A DNA stretch of 64,000 bases from Verrucomicrobiales bacterium (GCA_029213265.1 JARGNG010000019.1:1-64000); one strand, 5' to 3'; counted from the stretch's first letter, positions 1-9,991 are shown. The notes: generated by a model from the sequence alone, not told the origin. Numbers and translations: made by a program.

Positions 1-2
1 TC

Positions 3-1322
3 TACAACGCCGATATGAATATCAACGTGGCGAAGAACGGTTCGATTCTCAGTGCTCATAATTCTTTCGTAAAAAATATCACCGATCAAATCACGGCTAC
101 AGAGCCGGATCTGGCAGTTGAGGAAGCAATTGCCATGGCAGCGCAGCATGTTGCGGTCGCCCATAGCCAGGGCAGTCTTCAAATTCTCAAGAAGCCGGAG
201 GGGCCTGCAAAGGAATCTGTATTCGACGGAGGGGATCTTTCTCAGGATCCGATTCCTGCGAGGCTGGTCTATGTCGCAATAGAGGACGGGGAGGCCAAGC
301 TCGCCTGGAACATGGTTTTGCACCTCAAGGACGGAGTGCGTTGGCTCGATTTGAATATTGATGCCGGGAACGGCGAGCTGCTTACGCAAGCCAACTGGTA
401 TGCCAACGCGGACTACCGCGTATTTGCCCAGCCGAAGGAACACCCCACGGATGGACCCAGAACGCTTGAATCTGATCCGCACAATCCTTCCGCCTCCCCG
501 TTCGGATGGCACGATACCAACGGAATCAGCGGTGCAGAACATACCGATACCCGCGGAAACAATGTGGAGGCCCAGGAGGACACCGATGCGAGTAACAGCG
601 GAGGTCGACGACCGAATGGAACTGCCGGGCTGGTTTTTGACAATCCCCTGAATTTGGCGACGCAATCCCCTCCCGCCTATGAACACGCCGCCATTACCAA
701 CCTCTTCTATTGGAACAACCTGATTCACGACATCATGTGGCATCACGGCTTTGATGAAGCGGCCGGTAATTTCCAGGCTAACAACTACGGCAATGGAGGT
801 GGTGGAGGTGACCCCGTCCAGGCTGATGCGCAGGATGGCTCGGGAACCAACAACGCCAACTTCGGAACGCCTCCTGACGGTCAGGATCCGCGAATGCAAA
901 TGTTCGTCTGGACCGAGACCGTTCCGAGTCGCGACAGTGATCTGGAGAACGGCATCATCATTCACGAATACGGCCACGGGATTTCCAATCGCCTCACCGG
1001 TGGCCCGGCCAACTCCAGCGCCTTGATTCAGTCTCAAAGTCGCGGAATGGGAGAAGGATGGAGCGATTGGTTTGCCCTGGCTCTGACCGCCGTGCCGACC
1101 GACAACGCCAATACCCCCCCGGGGAATCGGAACCTATGTTCTCGGGGAGCCCACTACCGGCCCCGGGATTCGCCCGTACCGCTACACTACCGACCTCGGC
1201 GTGAACCCGCAGACTTACGGGAATATCCAGAGCGGATTGAGCGTGCCTCACGGCATCGGGTCGGTTTGGTGCACCACGATTTGGGAGGTCTACTGGAAAC
1301 TGGTCGGGGCCCATGGTTTTGA
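3..1322 (+). CDS. Fungalysin-type (M36) secreted zinc metallopeptidase, 5' part, frameshifted
   Basis: Secreted zinc endopeptidase of the fungalysin family. The frame is open at the left edge, so the signal peptide and most of the propeptide lie outside the window. HEYGH at 963-977 supplies two zinc histidines and the catalytic Glu, and GEGWSDW, with its Glu codon at 1053, supplies the third ligand 30 residues after the first His. At about 1114-1124 the family sequence jumps to another frame; the residues after DNANTP up to the stop at 1322 are out-of-frame read-through. The correct continuation begins RGIGTYVLGEP at 1120 and joins the next entry. The family call is firm. Whether the break is a real mutation or a homopolymer error cannot be decided from one sequence. 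Confidence 0.85.
   Translation, partial: YNADMNINVAKNGSILSAHNSFVKNITDQITATEPDLAVEEAIAMAAQHVAVAHSQGSLQILKKPEGPAKESVFDGGDLSQDPIPARLVYVAIEDGEAKLAWNMVLHLKDGVRWLDLNIDAGNGELLTQANWYANADYRVFAQPKEHPTDGPRTLESDPHNPSASPFGWHDTNGISGAEHTDTRGNNVEAQEDTDASNSGGRRPNGTAGLVFDNPLNLATQSPPAYEHAAITNLFYWNNLIHDIMWHHGFDEAAGNFQANNYGNGGGGGDPVQADAQDGSGTNNANFGTPPDGQDPRMQMFVWTETVPSRDSDLENGIIIHEYGHGISNRLTGGPANSSALIQSQSRGMGEGWSDWFALALTAVPTDNANTPPGNRNLCSRGAHYRPRDSPVPLHYRPRREPADLREYPERIERASRHRVGLVHHDLGGLLETGRGPWF
1114..1124 (+). other. Frameshift site in a C7-G4 run inside the M36 peptidase
   Basis: The run CCCCCCCGGGG separates two frames that both encode M36 sequence: the upstream part up to the Pro codon at 1116, and the downstream part from 1120. 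Removing one C gives an uninterrupted NTPRGIGTYVLG junction, which reads as normal fungalysin sequence. This makes a one-base insertion (or assembly miscount) the simplest explanation. Confidence 0.8.
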
Positions 1323-4300
1323 TGCTGATCTCTACAACGGCACCGGGGGAAACAATATCGCCCTGGATTTGATCATCGAAGGGATGAAGCTTCAACCGGC
1401 CAACCCTACCTATCTCGATGCGCGTGATGCTATCATCTTAGCGGACCAGGCAATCTACGGCGGAGCCAACAATGAGATTATCTGGCAGGCATTTGCGAAA
1501 AGAGGAATGGGATTCAGCGCTCTCGACGGAGGCAGCGCTTCGTCCCTGAGTGTGACCGAGGCATTCGACCTCCACGATGAATCCCTTTCGATTACGGATG
1601 TCAGTGTTTTGGAAGGTGACTCCGGAACGATTCAGGCGACCTTCACGGTATCCCTCTGTGAAGCGTCGGCTGATGAGGTTCGTGTGAACTGGACGACAGA
1701 AAATGGTAGCGCGGCCGCGCCGGATGACTTCAATACGGCATCCGGGCAGTTGGTCTTTCCGATCGGTACTCTGTCCCGAACTGTTTCGATAGCGGTGAAA
1801 GGGGACAACACCCCGGAAGCGGATGAGGACTTCTCAGTCCAGCTCTTTAATCCGACGGGGGCCTCGATCCTCAAAGGCACGGGAGTCGGGACGATTGAGA
1901 ACGACGACTTCATCGTACCTGTCATTACCAGCAATCTCTCCGTCCTCGCGATCGATGGTTTCCCCTTTCAGTATCAAATTGAAGCCGATAACACGGCCCG
2001 CTCCTACGCGATCTCCAGTGCTCCGGCCGGAATGATCGTTGATTCCATCACCGGTGTGGTCAGCTGGACTCCATCCTCAGAGGGATCTTATTCTTTTCAT
2101 ATCACGGCTACCAATCCGGCAGGTTCCGATACGGAGACGGTTCAGGTCGAGGTTTTGGAGAACTCGCTACAGACGGCTCTCGATATCGGCGAGATTACGA
2201 TTTTTTCGAGCCTGACTCCGTGGTCGTTGCAGACGGAAGTAACTCATGACGGGACGGACGCTGCACAGAGTGGACCGGTAACCCACAACGAAGCGTCGAC
2301 GATGCAGATGGAGATCCAGGGTCCGGAGACGATTTTCTTCTGGTGGAAGGTTTCTTCGGAAGAGAACTATGACTACCTCCGCTTTTCTGTCGAAGGGGAG
2401 GTCATTGATGAAATTCACGGGGAGGTCGACTGGAGGCAGGTTCGCTACGATTTGCCGGAGGATAAAAGTTATACGGTCCGGTGGGATTATGACAAGGACG
2501 GCTCGGTCGATATCGGAACGGATGCGGGCTGGGTCGACAAGCTGGTTCTTCTTACCTTTGATCCGCGTCCTTTTATTACGAGTCCCATCACGGGTGTCGG
2601 GGTCAAAGGCCAGGAGTTCTCCTATCAGATCGAGACTTCGAAACCGGCGACATCATTTTCCAGTACAGCGCTCCCCCAGGGACTTTCCCTGAACACGAGC
2701 ACCGGGCTCATTTCCGGAACGCCGGTATCGGGAGGCAATACGCCGGTATCGGTGACCGTTTCCAATGCGGCAGGCGAGACGACGGAGACGCTGAATATTC
2801 TTATCCTCGAGTTGGTGACTCTTCCCTTCTCTGAAAACTTTGAGTCGGGTCAGATTGAATCGTATTGGGCCGTTACCGGCACGAACACCTACCGGACCGA
2901 AGTGAGTCAGGCCCAGTTTCCCCGTGGAGACTGGCATCTGCTGATGGACAGTTCTCAGGACCAGAGCTATTCGCGGAATGAATTGACCTTTTACTCGGAC
3001 ATTCGCGGGCTGCATGACGTGGAGCTCAAGTTCTGGGCGCGCGATTACAATGACGAAGAGCATGGTCCACCGGCTTCTCCCTTTATGGATGGTGCCGACT
3101 TTGATGGTGTCGCAATCAGCCCGGATCGGGTTCATTGGTATGAAGTCCAGCCTCTCCGCTCCCAGATCAACGGTACCTATTCGGAGTACACCATCGACAT
3201 CAACGCCGCGATGACCGCCCGCGGGCTGGATTACGGGGAGTTCTTCGGGATTCGCTTTAACCACTTCGATAACTATGAGCTATCCACGGATGGCTTCGCC
3301 TTTGATGACATTTCGCTGACCGGTTCCGCCGCTTCTGTTTCCGCGCCAACTCTGTCATCTGCGTCCGACTGGGGAGTTTCCAACAGTGATGGAATTACCG
3401 GAGATACAACGCCAACTTTCTCTGGAACAGGGACAGCAGGAACCGAAGTGACCTTGCGGTCCGACATCCAGGGCATTGTAAAAAAAGGTAATGTGAACGG
3501 GTCCGGGAACTGGACGATTACCACGAACACGCTCAGTGCGGGAACTCACTTGATCACTGCCAGTGTTCACGGCGGAGTTGAGTCCGCTCCGGTTTCCGTA
3601 AAAATCGAATCTTCGATTCCGGGCGTTATGGTCACCAAAGCGGCCGGCCAGGCGGATCCGGCTTCCTCCGGCCCTGTGGTTTTCGATATCGTGTTCAGCG
3701 AGGACGTCATCGGCTTTACCTCCTCTGACCTCGATGTGACTGGCAGCATTGCCGGTAATGTCTCCCTGACGGGCGGACCCGCCAATTATCAGGCGACCAT
3801 CGCGCTCACTGGTTCGGAGGGAGCGATCAGTTTGACTATCCCATCCGGGGCGGCCGAGGACTATGCCGGCAACCAGAGTCTCTCCTCGAACTCACCGGAT
3901 AACTACGTGGAGATCGACGCCCATCCGGGAAGTTCGGGGTCGCCAACTCAGTTCCCTTTGAGCGGCGGCACCGGAATGCAGTCCGCATGGCTGGAGTCCA
4001 CCGATACGGACACCTTTACCTTTACGCTGAGTGGTCCTCGTATGGCCCGTATCCATACGACGGGGCAGGTCAACACGCGCGGTGAATTGCGAGATGCGAA
4101 TGGTGACCTCCTCAATGACCCGAATTCCGATGACAACGCAGGAGGTGGATCCAACTTTGATATTCGGGAAACTCTTCGTGCCGGAACCTATACCGTGGTG
4201 GTCACGGCAAACAATGACCAGGGCTCCTACGATCTGCACGTCGAGGCGGTGGATATTCCGATGATACAACCGGACATGCAAATCTCCGGATCGGGCGATG

Positions 4301-4728
4301 ACATTTATGATACCCTGACCGGACAGAGTTCCTCGCTTTCCTCCCGGCGCGGCGCTCCCGTCTCGGCTGTTTCGACGGTGGAGAACGACGGGGAGATCAC
4401 GGATACCTTCACTCTTTCAGCGGCCCGTGGAAATTCCACGTTCAAGGTGAATTACATTTCCCGGGATGAGGGAAATATTACTGCCGCTGTGGTTGCGGGG
4501 ACTCATAGAATTGAGGATATGGATCCCAACGACGATCCATATTCCATCACAACATCGGTTCGACCGGCCAAGAATAAGATCCGCAAGAAGCTTCCGAAGA
4601 AGCGCCAACGGGGCGGCAATAAGTTCAAATACAAAGTGCGGAGTTACACGACGATTCTCCGGGTTGTCTCTGATGTGAGCGAAACGCAGGCAGACCGCGG
4701 GTCGATCAAGGTGAAGACAACGAAGTAG
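1201..4728 (+). CDS. M36 peptidase continuation with Calx-beta, He_PIG, Ig-like and PPC domains
   Basis: This frame continues the same secreted peptidase. Family sequence actually starts at about 1120, upstream of the first start codon here. The end of the M36 catalytic domain runs to about 1570 (YGNIQSGLSVPHGIGS, then LDARDAIILADQAIYGG). After it come a Calx-beta domain (about 1585-1911, ending IENDD), a He_PIG Ig-like domain (1930-2150), a beta-sandwich (2176-2560), a second He_PIG (2566-2805), a jelly-roll/MAM-like region (2815-3330), two further Ig-like domains (3340-3925), a PPC-like domain (3950-4250) and a Lys/Arg-rich tail from about 4560. Such tandem beta-domains usually serve adhesion or substrate binding at the cell surface. 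Domain borders are estimates from reading the translation. Confidence 0.8.
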   Translation: MNPQTYGNIQSGLSVPHGIGSVWCTTIWEVYWKLVGAHGFDADLYNGTGGNNIALDLIIEGMKLQPANPTYLDARDAIILADQAIYGGANNEIIWQAFAKRGMGFSALDGGSASSLSVTEAFDLHDESLSITDVSVLEGDSGTIQATFTVSLCEASADEVRVNWTTENGSAAAPDDFNTASGQLVFPIGTLSRTVSIAVKGDNTPEADEDFSVQLFNPTGASILKGTGVGTIENDDFIVPVITSNLSVLAIDGFPFQYQIEADNTARSYAISSAPAGMIVDSITGVVSWTPSSEGSYSFHITATNPAGSDTETVQVEVLENSLQTALDIGEITIFSSLTPWSLQTEVTHDGTDAAQSGPVTHNEASTMQMEIQGPETIFFWWKVSSEENYDYLRFSVEGEVIDEIHGEVDWRQVRYDLPEDKSYTVRWDYDKDGSVDIGTDAGWVDKLVLLTFDPRPFITSPITGVGVKGQEFSYQIETSKPATSFSSTALPQGLSLNTSTGLISGTPVSGGNTPVSVTVSNAAGETTETLNILILELVTLPFSENFESGQIESYWAVTGTNTYRTEVSQAQFPRGDWHLLMDSSQDQSYSRNELTFYSDIRGLHDVELKFWARDYNDEEHGPPASPFMDGADFDGVAISPDRVHWYEVQPLRSQINGTYSEYTIDINAAMTARGLDYGEFFGIRFNHFDNYELSTDGFAFDDISLTGSAASVSAPTLSSASDWGVSNSDGITGDTTPTFSGTGTAGTEVTLRSDIQGIVKKGNVNGSGNWTITTNTLSAGTHLITASVHGGVESAPVSVKIESSIPGVMVTKAAGQADPASSGPVVFDIVFSEDVIGFTSSDLDVTGSIAGNVSLTGGPANYQATIALTGSEGAISLTIPSGAAEDYAGNQSLSSNSPDNYVEIDAHPGSSGSPTQFPLSGGTGMQSAWLESTDTDTFTFTLSGPRMARIHTTGQVNTRGELRDANGDLLNDPNSDDNAGGGSNFDIRETLRAGTYTVVVTANNDQGSYDLHVEAVDIPMIQPDMQISGSGDDIYDTLTGQSSSLSSRRGAPVSAVSTVENDGEITDTFTLSAARGNSTFKVNYISRDEGNITAAVVAGTHRIEDMDPNDDPYSITTSVRPAKNKIRKKLPKKRQRGGNKFKYKVRSYTTILRVVSDVSETQADRGSIKVKTTK

Positions 4729-4795
4729 AAACGACTTCGGATAGCGATTCGGTTGGCGGCGCGATTTGGTGCTCCCCTGCTTTTCTTCCGAGCAC

Positions 4796-4830
4796 AAAAA
4801 AACCCGGCGTCGCTTGAAGCGAGGCCGGGT
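4796..4830 (-). terminator. Rho-independent terminator of the P-II gene
   Basis: Read on the minus strand, an ACCCGGC/GCCGGGT stem extended by TCGCTT/AAGCGA forms a long GC-rich hairpin followed immediately by seven T residues (plus-strand A run 4796-4802). It lies 18 nt beyond the P-II stop codon. The plus-strand M36 gene also ends here, but the T run lies on the correct side only for minus-strand transcripts. Confidence 0.9.
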
Positions 4831-4847
4831 CTTTGGAAATGAGGTGA

Positions 4848-5285
<438 letters not shown>

Positions 5286-5332
5286 CTATTCCAGGCATTT
5301 ACCAATTCGCTTTCTAGACAGGGGCGGAATTT

Positions 5333-5351
5333 CTGGTAACTTTTTTACCAG
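5333..5351. promoter_or_regulatory. Inverted repeat CTGGTAA-N5-TTACCAG, probable activator site
   Basis: Perfect 7-bp inverted repeat with a 5-nt centre in the intergenic region between the P-II gene and the NtrC-type regulator. Its centre is about 110 bp upstream of the predicted sigma-54 start, a normal position for an enhancer-binding site. Further TTACC half-sites occur near 5298-5304 and 5367-5371, the last one directly before the regulator gene. Binding by the divergent regulator is an inference. Confidence 0.5.
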
Positions 5352-5377
5352 TAAGTGAGAAGTATTTTACCGAATTG

Positions 5378-6802
5378 ATGTCAGAATCTTCCCGTATTCT
5401 TTTAGTCGATCCCGATCCGGAAACAACCGGGGCGATGGCGACTTCACTTCGTGATGTCGATGTCAGGGTCACGACGGTTCCCGGGCGGGAAATGGCAGAG
5501 GAGGAGCTTCATCATCGGGAATACCTGGCGGTGGTTGTCGATCTCGACTTCGAGGACGGGGTCGGTTTTACTTTGCTGAAAGAAATCCATTCGAACTACC
5601 CGCTGCTTCCGATAATCGCGATCAGCGAGTCACAGGAAAGCGGTCTCGCGATCGAGGCTGTGAAAGCCGGAGCATTCGATTTTCTATCCAAGCCGATTCA
5701 TGCTTCCGAACTGACCAAGTCGGTCCACGATGCCATCGCCTGTTCGAGAAAATCAACGGAGACGGTCGCGATTGATCCGGGGAGTGAACTAAGCGATTCG
5801 GCTGATTCGCTCGTCGGTAACAGCCGCGCCATGGTGGATGTTTACAAAAGTCTCGGGCGACTCTCTCCCACTCCGGTCACTGTTTTGATCCGCGGAGAGA
5901 CCGGTACGGGCAAGGAGCTCATTGCCCGCGCCCTGTATCAGCACGGGCATCGTTCGCACAGGGGGCTCATTACGGTGAATTGTGCTGCGATTCCGGAAAA
6001 TCTGCTCGAGTCGGAATTGTTCGGGCATGAAAAGGGTGCGTTTACCGGGGCTGTTTCGACCCGGATCGGAAAGTTCGAGCAGGCCAACGGAGCGACTTTG
6101 TTTCTCGACGAGATCGGCGATCTCGATCTGGGACTCCAGGCCAAATTGCTTCGTGTCCTTCAGGAAAAGCGTTTTCAGCGTGTGGGAGGGAATGAAGAGA
6201 TTTCAGTCGATGTACGCATCATTGCGGCAACCCACCGTTCCCTCGAGCGAATGATTTCGGAAGGAAGTTTCCGGGAAGATCTTTTCTACCGGCTCAATGT
6301 TGCGACGATTAAACTTCCTCCTCTTCGTGACCGAACGGGCGATATTCCATTGCTCTCGAGATTCTTCCTGAGGCGGTTTGGCGCGGAACTGGGAATTGCC
6401 CCCGTTTCCATGACCCGCGAGGCGATTTCGCGGCTCGAATCCGCCCGGCTTCCCGGTAATGTCCGGCAACTTCAGAACATGATCCGAAAAGCGCTCTTGC
6501 GAAGTCGCGGCTACGCCATCGACCGCGAGATGATCGAAGAACTTCTCGTGGAAACCGAACCACCGGATGAGCCCGGCGCCGGTTCCGAATCCCTTGATCG
6601 TTTTTGCCGCGATCTCGTTGAGGAGGCGGCGAATGACCGGATCACTGATGCACACCAGCAGGCGGTTGAGAAAGTGGAGTCGACGCTTCTTCGCATTGCC
6701 CTCGATCGAACAAACGGCAATATCAGCCTGGCTTCGAAATGGCTCGGGCTTTCCCGATTGACGATTCGGGAGAAAGCCAAAAAGTACGGGATCGGTCGAT
6801 AA
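5378..6802 (+). CDS. NtrC-family sigma-54-dependent response regulator
   Basis: Transcription activator for sigma-54 RNA polymerase. Domain order (about 475 aa): REC domain (residues about 6-120, phospho-acceptor Asp in [10 protein letters not shown], conserved Lys in DFLSKPI), AAA+ domain with Walker A GETGTGKE, the sigma-54 contact loop GAFTGA and Walker B LFLDEIGD, and a C-terminal Fis-type helix-turn-helix ([20 protein letters not shown]). One residue of the usual acidic pair in the REC domain is displaced (VDPDPE). A TTG at 5375 directly precedes the ATG chosen here. The gene is divergent from the P-II gene and convergent with a histidine kinase that ends 14 nt away. Nitrogen control is the natural guess from the context but is not proven. 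Confidence 0.92.
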   Translation: MSESSRILLVDPDPETTGAMATSLRDVDVRVTTVPGREMAEEELHHREYLAVVVDLDFEDGVGFTLLKEIHSNYPLLPIIAISESQESGLAIEAVKAGAFDFLSKPIHASELTKSVHDAIACSRKSTETVAIDPGSELSDSADSLVGNSRAMVDVYKSLGRLSPTPVTVLIRGETGTGKELIARALYQHGHRSHRGLITVNCAAIPENLLESELFGHEKGAFTGAVSTRIGKFEQANGATLFLDEIGDLDLGLQAKLLRVLQEKRFQRVGGNEEISVDVRIIAATHRSLERMISEGSFREDLFYRLNVATIKLPPLRDRTGDIPLLSRFFLRRFGAELGIAPVSMTREAISRLESARLPGNVRQLQNMIRKALLRSRGYAIDREMIEELLVETEPPDEPGAGSESLDRFCRDLVEEAANDRITDAHQQAVEKVESTLLRIALDRTNGNISLASKWLGLSRLTIREKAKKYGIGR

Positions 6803-6816
6803 GGCAGTCCGGCGGA

Positions 6817-7539
6817 CTAGGCGGGAGGCATCGCGAGCCAGGCCGTCGTGGTGGAGTCCGCATGGCGAAGTCCGAGACGCATTCCCATCTGTCCGGCGAG
6901 GACGGCAGCGGTTGTGAGGCCGATCCCGAAAAATTCGGCGCCCTTCGTAGTGTGGAACGGTTCGAACGCTTTTTCCAAATCGGCTGCGTCCATCGGGTTA
7001 CTCGAATTTCTGATGAAGAGATCAACGTTGGCACCGGGGCTCGCTTCACCCGGAGGAAAGATATCGATCGCGACGGTTCCCCCACCCACTTCCGCAGCGC
7101 CTTCGGCTGCGTTCTTAATCAGTTGGGTAAAGATGTCGGTCAGTTTTCCCCCGTCGCCAGCCACCGGCGGCAACCCATCGCGAGCATTGACCTGCAGGTT
7201 CACACCTGAGGCGCCACAGATTTCATTCGCCTTGTCGGTCCAGTACGTCAGCAGTTCCCCGATCGAAACCGCAGAGCGATCACAGCGGCTGCATCCGGAG
7301 GAGATGAGAACTTCACGGTTGAGATCAGAAGCGACTTTGGAAGAGTCCTGCATTTGCTGCGCACTCTCACGAACCTCGTCGCTGATTTCGTCATCATAGA
7401 GAATCAGGCTCGAAAAGCCCTGAATCACACCCATGAGATTGTTGTGCTTGTGTACCAGCCCTTTTAAGAATGACTCGTAAAACTTTCGAGTCGGACTCTC
7501 ATCGAGCCGATAGTCGTCTGCGAAGAAAAAGTCGGCCAT
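6817..7539 (-). CDS. Sensor-less histidine kinase, likely partner of the NtrC-type regulator
   Basis: Small (240 aa) cytoplasmic histidine kinase. The HisKA-like helix carries the probable phospho-acceptor His30 (LVHKHNNLMGVIQGF, the H-x-x-N-N form), followed by an ATPase domain with an N box (QLIKNAAEGA), an F-box region (AFEPFHTTKG) and a G2 box (FFGIGLTTAA). There are no transmembrane segments and no PAS or GAF domain; the first 20 residues are unlike a sensor. It is convergent with the response regulator, a layout that would fit pairing. Input probably comes through a protein partner, and P-II is the obvious candidate because P-II controls NtrB in enterobacteria. That link is inference. 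Confidence 0.85.
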   Translation of the reverse strand: MADFFFADDYRLDESPTRKFYESFLKGLVHKHNNLMGVIQGFSSLILYDDEISDEVRESAQQMQDSSKVASDLNREVLISSGCSRCDRSAVSIGELLTYWTDKANEICGASGVNLQVNARDGLPPVAGDGGKLTDIFTQLIKNAAEGAAEVGGGTVAIDIFPPGEASPGANVDLFIRNSSNPMDAADLEKAFEPFHTTKGAEFFGIGLTTAAVLAGQMGMRLGLRHADSTTTAWLAMPPA

Positions 7540-7589
7540 AGCAACAAAGCGGAAAATTCCCGCCGGAAGACCCCGTCGGGTTAGATAGA

Positions 7590-7617
7590 ATCATAGGACT
7601 TGTGGACCGTTTCACAA
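7590..7617 (-). promoter_or_regulatory. Sigma-70-type promoter for the histidine kinase
   Basis: Minus strand TTGTGA - 16 nt - TATGAT, with a predicted start near 7583 and a leader of about 44 nt that contains a small GCGG/CCGC hairpin. Both hexamers match consensus at 4-5 of 6 positions. Confidence 0.5.
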
Positions 7618-7847
7618 CTTAATAAATCTTAGATTTCATGAATAATTAGCCATTAAACTCGGGACCGCCCTCCGTGGTTCATACGCCCTGCCTTACCGTG
7701 GAGGAGCTGAGCTTCCATGCTCTGACTTTGAATTACTCAGTAGATCGCCTTTTTCCTTACTTTTGTTTCTTCAGTTTCCGGTTTTGCGACCGCGGGCGAT
7801 CGGGAAGTGGCCCGGGATTGAGGCTCCCATCCGTGCCTCCACCAACC
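7618..7847. other. Intergenic stretch without a recognisable gene
   Basis: With the promoter above this forms a 308-bp gap between the kinase start and the end of the SnoaL-like gene. The first 60 bases are AT-rich. No open frame with coding character, no tRNA-like fold and no hairpin followed by a T run was seen in the rest. Confidence 0.5.
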
Positions 7848-8228
7848 TCATGGGTTTGATTTCGGACCGAGGTGTTCCGAAACGAGGAGCCAGATTCCGT
7901 CTTCGTTGACAAGAGAGGAAGTGCCTCGGCCGGATCCGGAGATATGATTTTCGTTCATAATTCCCGACCACTCGTAATCGAAAGTGAATACAGCGAAGCC
8001 GTTGTCCGTTACGATCCAATGCACGTTTGAGATCGCATACTTTTCGCTCTCAATCAGGGTGAAGTTTTTCCGGAAGGCTGTTTCGACCTGAGCTTTTCCT
8101 TTGTGAACTGTTCCGTTGGAAAAACTGACGGTGCAGAGGGAGTGGACCAGGGGGGACACCGTTTCCCAATTTTGGGATCGCAGGGCCTCCTCGTAGTTTT
8201 CAATCCAATGTTCGGGCTTTGTGCTCAT
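7848..8228 (-). CDS. SnoaL/NTF2-like protein of unknown role
   Basis: About 126 residues with the pattern of the SnoaL/DUF4440 cone fold: an N-terminal helix (EHWIENYEEALRSQNWETVSPLV), then strands such as VSFSNGTVHKGK and VFTFDYEWSG. Members include small-molecule isomerases, hydrolases and binding proteins, and no catalytic residues can be assigned here. The ATG at 8228 is preferred over an in-frame GTG at 8276 because the extra 16 residues look non-structured. It lies downstream of birA on the same strand with an 89-nt gap and may share its transcript. Confidence 0.65.
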   Translation of the reverse strand: MSTKPEHWIENYEEALRSQNWETVSPLVHSLCTVSFSNGTVHKGKAQVETAFRKNFTLIESEKYAISNVHWIVTDNGFAVFTFDYEWSGIMNENHISGSGRGTSSLVNEDGIWLLVSEHLGPKSNP

Positions 8229-8317
8229 GTTGGTATTTGCCTGGGGTGACTCGGTTCTCTTTGGCGTGCTGAGCACCCTAACATTCGTAGAATGCGAAGA
8301 AATGCCTGCCGTTTTCT

Positions 8318-9115
8318 CTACGGGGCGCGATTGATTTCAATTCGCTCGGCACTGATAATCGAATGCAGCGCTCCGGCAGCGCTTTCTACGAGAAGCTCTC
8401 CCCCGGGACCCAGTCCACGACCGGTTCCGCAAATGGTTCCGGCGGCGGTTTCGAGAAGAAGCTCTTTGCCTTTCAGGAAACTTCGCTCCTCGAGCCAGTC
8501 CTTCACTTCGTCGAACCTTGTCAGTTTGTTAGGATATGATTCGAAAAATTCACGAAGGATCAGTCCGAGGAGAAAAGGGCGACTCGATTCGCAGTCGAGG
8601 TGGGCATAGAGCGAGGTGGCGAGAGACTCGATCGGCGTAGGGAATTCCTCCGGTCTTACATTCACATTCAGGCCGATACCGACGACGGCATAGGGCTTCG
8701 GAATCATGATGGTTTCGACGAGGATTCCCGCCAGCTTTTTCCCGTCGAGGTAGATATCATTGGGCCACTTTGTCTGGACCTTCTGCATCGGTAGAACATC
8801 TTCGACGACGCTGCCGAGGATCCTCGCAGTGAGATGCGGTAATCGCGTCCAGAGGGTTTTGTCTTCTCCTAACTCGAGCGCGACCGAAAAGAGAAGGTTC
8901 TTTCCGGCGGGGGCTTCCCACTTGTCCCCCCGGCGACCTCGTCCGGCGGTCTGATAGTCGGCAACCACCAGATCAAGATGGCCGGCTCGATCGTTCTTCA
9001 GCAGGGCAAGGAGGTCGCTGTTGGTCGATCCGGTTTCGGCAATCCAGTGAACCTTCCCGGGTCCGAACTCTTTCTTCAGTGACTCGGGCCAGCCCTGGAT
9101 AATTTCCGAGTGCAT
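8318..9115 (-). CDS. birA: Biotin--[acetyl-CoA-carboxylase] ligase
   Basis: Attaches biotin to the carboxyl-carrier protein of biotin-dependent carboxylases through biotinyl-AMP. At 265 aa it is a class I enzyme, without the N-terminal DNA-binding domain of E. coli BirA, so it should not repress biotin genes. Visible motifs are STNSD near residue 30, the adenylate-binding loop GRGRRGDKW, KWPNDI and GKKLAGIL, then GIGLNVN and a C-terminal SH3-like domain. It is the last gene of a tight minus-strand run mnmG - lipoprotein - nadC - birA, 21 nt after nadC. Confidence 0.95.
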   Translation of the reverse strand: MHSEIIQGWPESLKKEFGPGKVHWIAETGSTNSDLLALLKNDRAGHLDLVVADYQTAGRGRRGDKWEAPAGKNLLFSVALELGEDKTLWTRLPHLTARILGSVVEDVLPMQKVQTKWPNDIYLDGKKLAGILVETIMIPKPYAVVGIGLNVNVRPEEFPTPIESLATSLYAHLDCESSRPFLLGLILREFFESYPNKLTRFDEVKDWLEERSFLKGKELLLETAAGTICGTGRGLGPGGELLVESAAGALHSIISAERIEINRAP

Positions 9116-9136
9116 CGTATTCCGGTTGCCCGAGGT

Positions 9137-9991
9137 TCAAGCCTCCGCCAGATCCAGACCGAGGTCGATGGAGCGGACGGAATGGGTCAAGGCACCCACG
9201 GAGATGAAGTCGACTCCGGTTTCGGCGATTCCGGCAATGGTTGATAGGTTTACCCCGCCGCTTGCTTCGAGTCGGGTCCGGACTCCGGCGTCATCCCTCA
9301 TCGCAACCGCCTTTCGCAATTCTTCGTTGCTCATATTGTCGAGAAGGATCACGTCGATCCCCGGGATCTGGAGAAAAGATTCGACCTGGTCGAGTCGATC
9401 CGCCTCGACCTCGATTTTCAGGTCCGGCATCCTGGCGCGAAGTTCGGTGACCCGCTCGCCGAGATCGACCGGGGAGAGATTGGCGGCGAGATGGTTGTCT
9501 TTCACCATGACCGCATCGTAGAGACCGAAGCGGTGATTCGTGGCTCCTCCGTGCACCACCGCCGCTTTCTCCAACTCGCGGAATCCCGGGGTGGTTTTTC
9601 TGGTATCGAGGAGAACGGCTTTGGTGTGGCGAATTTGATCCACATACGCCCTCGTGGAAGTGGCGACTCCCGAGAGTCGCTGCATGAAATTGAGAACGGT
9701 TCGCTCGGCAGTGAGGAGAGACCGGGTCGGTCCGGAGATCTCGGCCACGAGGTCACCCTTTTCGACGGAGTCGCCATCCTGGGCGATCATCCGAAAGCAG
9801 AGGGCATCATCGACCGCATTGCAGACCATCGCAGCGACACCGCCACCGGAGACAACGGCATTTTCGCGGCTCATGATCTTTCCAACGGAGCGATGCTCTG
9901 GATCGACGAAGTGCAGGCTGGTGAGATCTCCAACCTCGCGCAGGTCTTCTTCAAGAGCGAGCTCGACGAGAATTCTGGAAAGTCGATTCAT
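9137..9991 (-). CDS. nadC: Nicotinate-nucleotide pyrophosphorylase (carboxylating)
   Basis: Converts quinolinate and PRPP to nicotinate mononucleotide in de novo NAD synthesis. The 284-aa length is typical. Conserved elements include ERTVLNFMQRLSGVAT, DTRKTTPGFRELEKAAV, the HRFGLYDAVMVKDNH active-site stretch, EVEADRLDQ, ILLDNMS and EASGGV. No nadA or nadB is in the window. It sits 16 nt after the lipoprotein gene and 21 nt before birA. Confidence 0.96.
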   Translation of the reverse strand: MNRLSRILVELALEEDLREVGDLTSLHFVDPEHRSVGKIMSRENAVVSGGGVAAMVCNAVDDALCFRMIAQDGDSVEKGDLVAEISGPTRSLLTAERTVLNFMQRLSGVATSTRAYVDQIRHTKAVLLDTRKTTPGFRELEKAAVVHGGATNHRFGLYDAVMVKDNHLAANLSPVDLGERVTELRARMPDLKIEVEADRLDQVESFLQIPGIDVILLDNMSNEELRKAVAMRDDAGVRTRLEASGGVNLSTIAGIAETGVDFISVGALTHSVRSIDLGLDLAEA

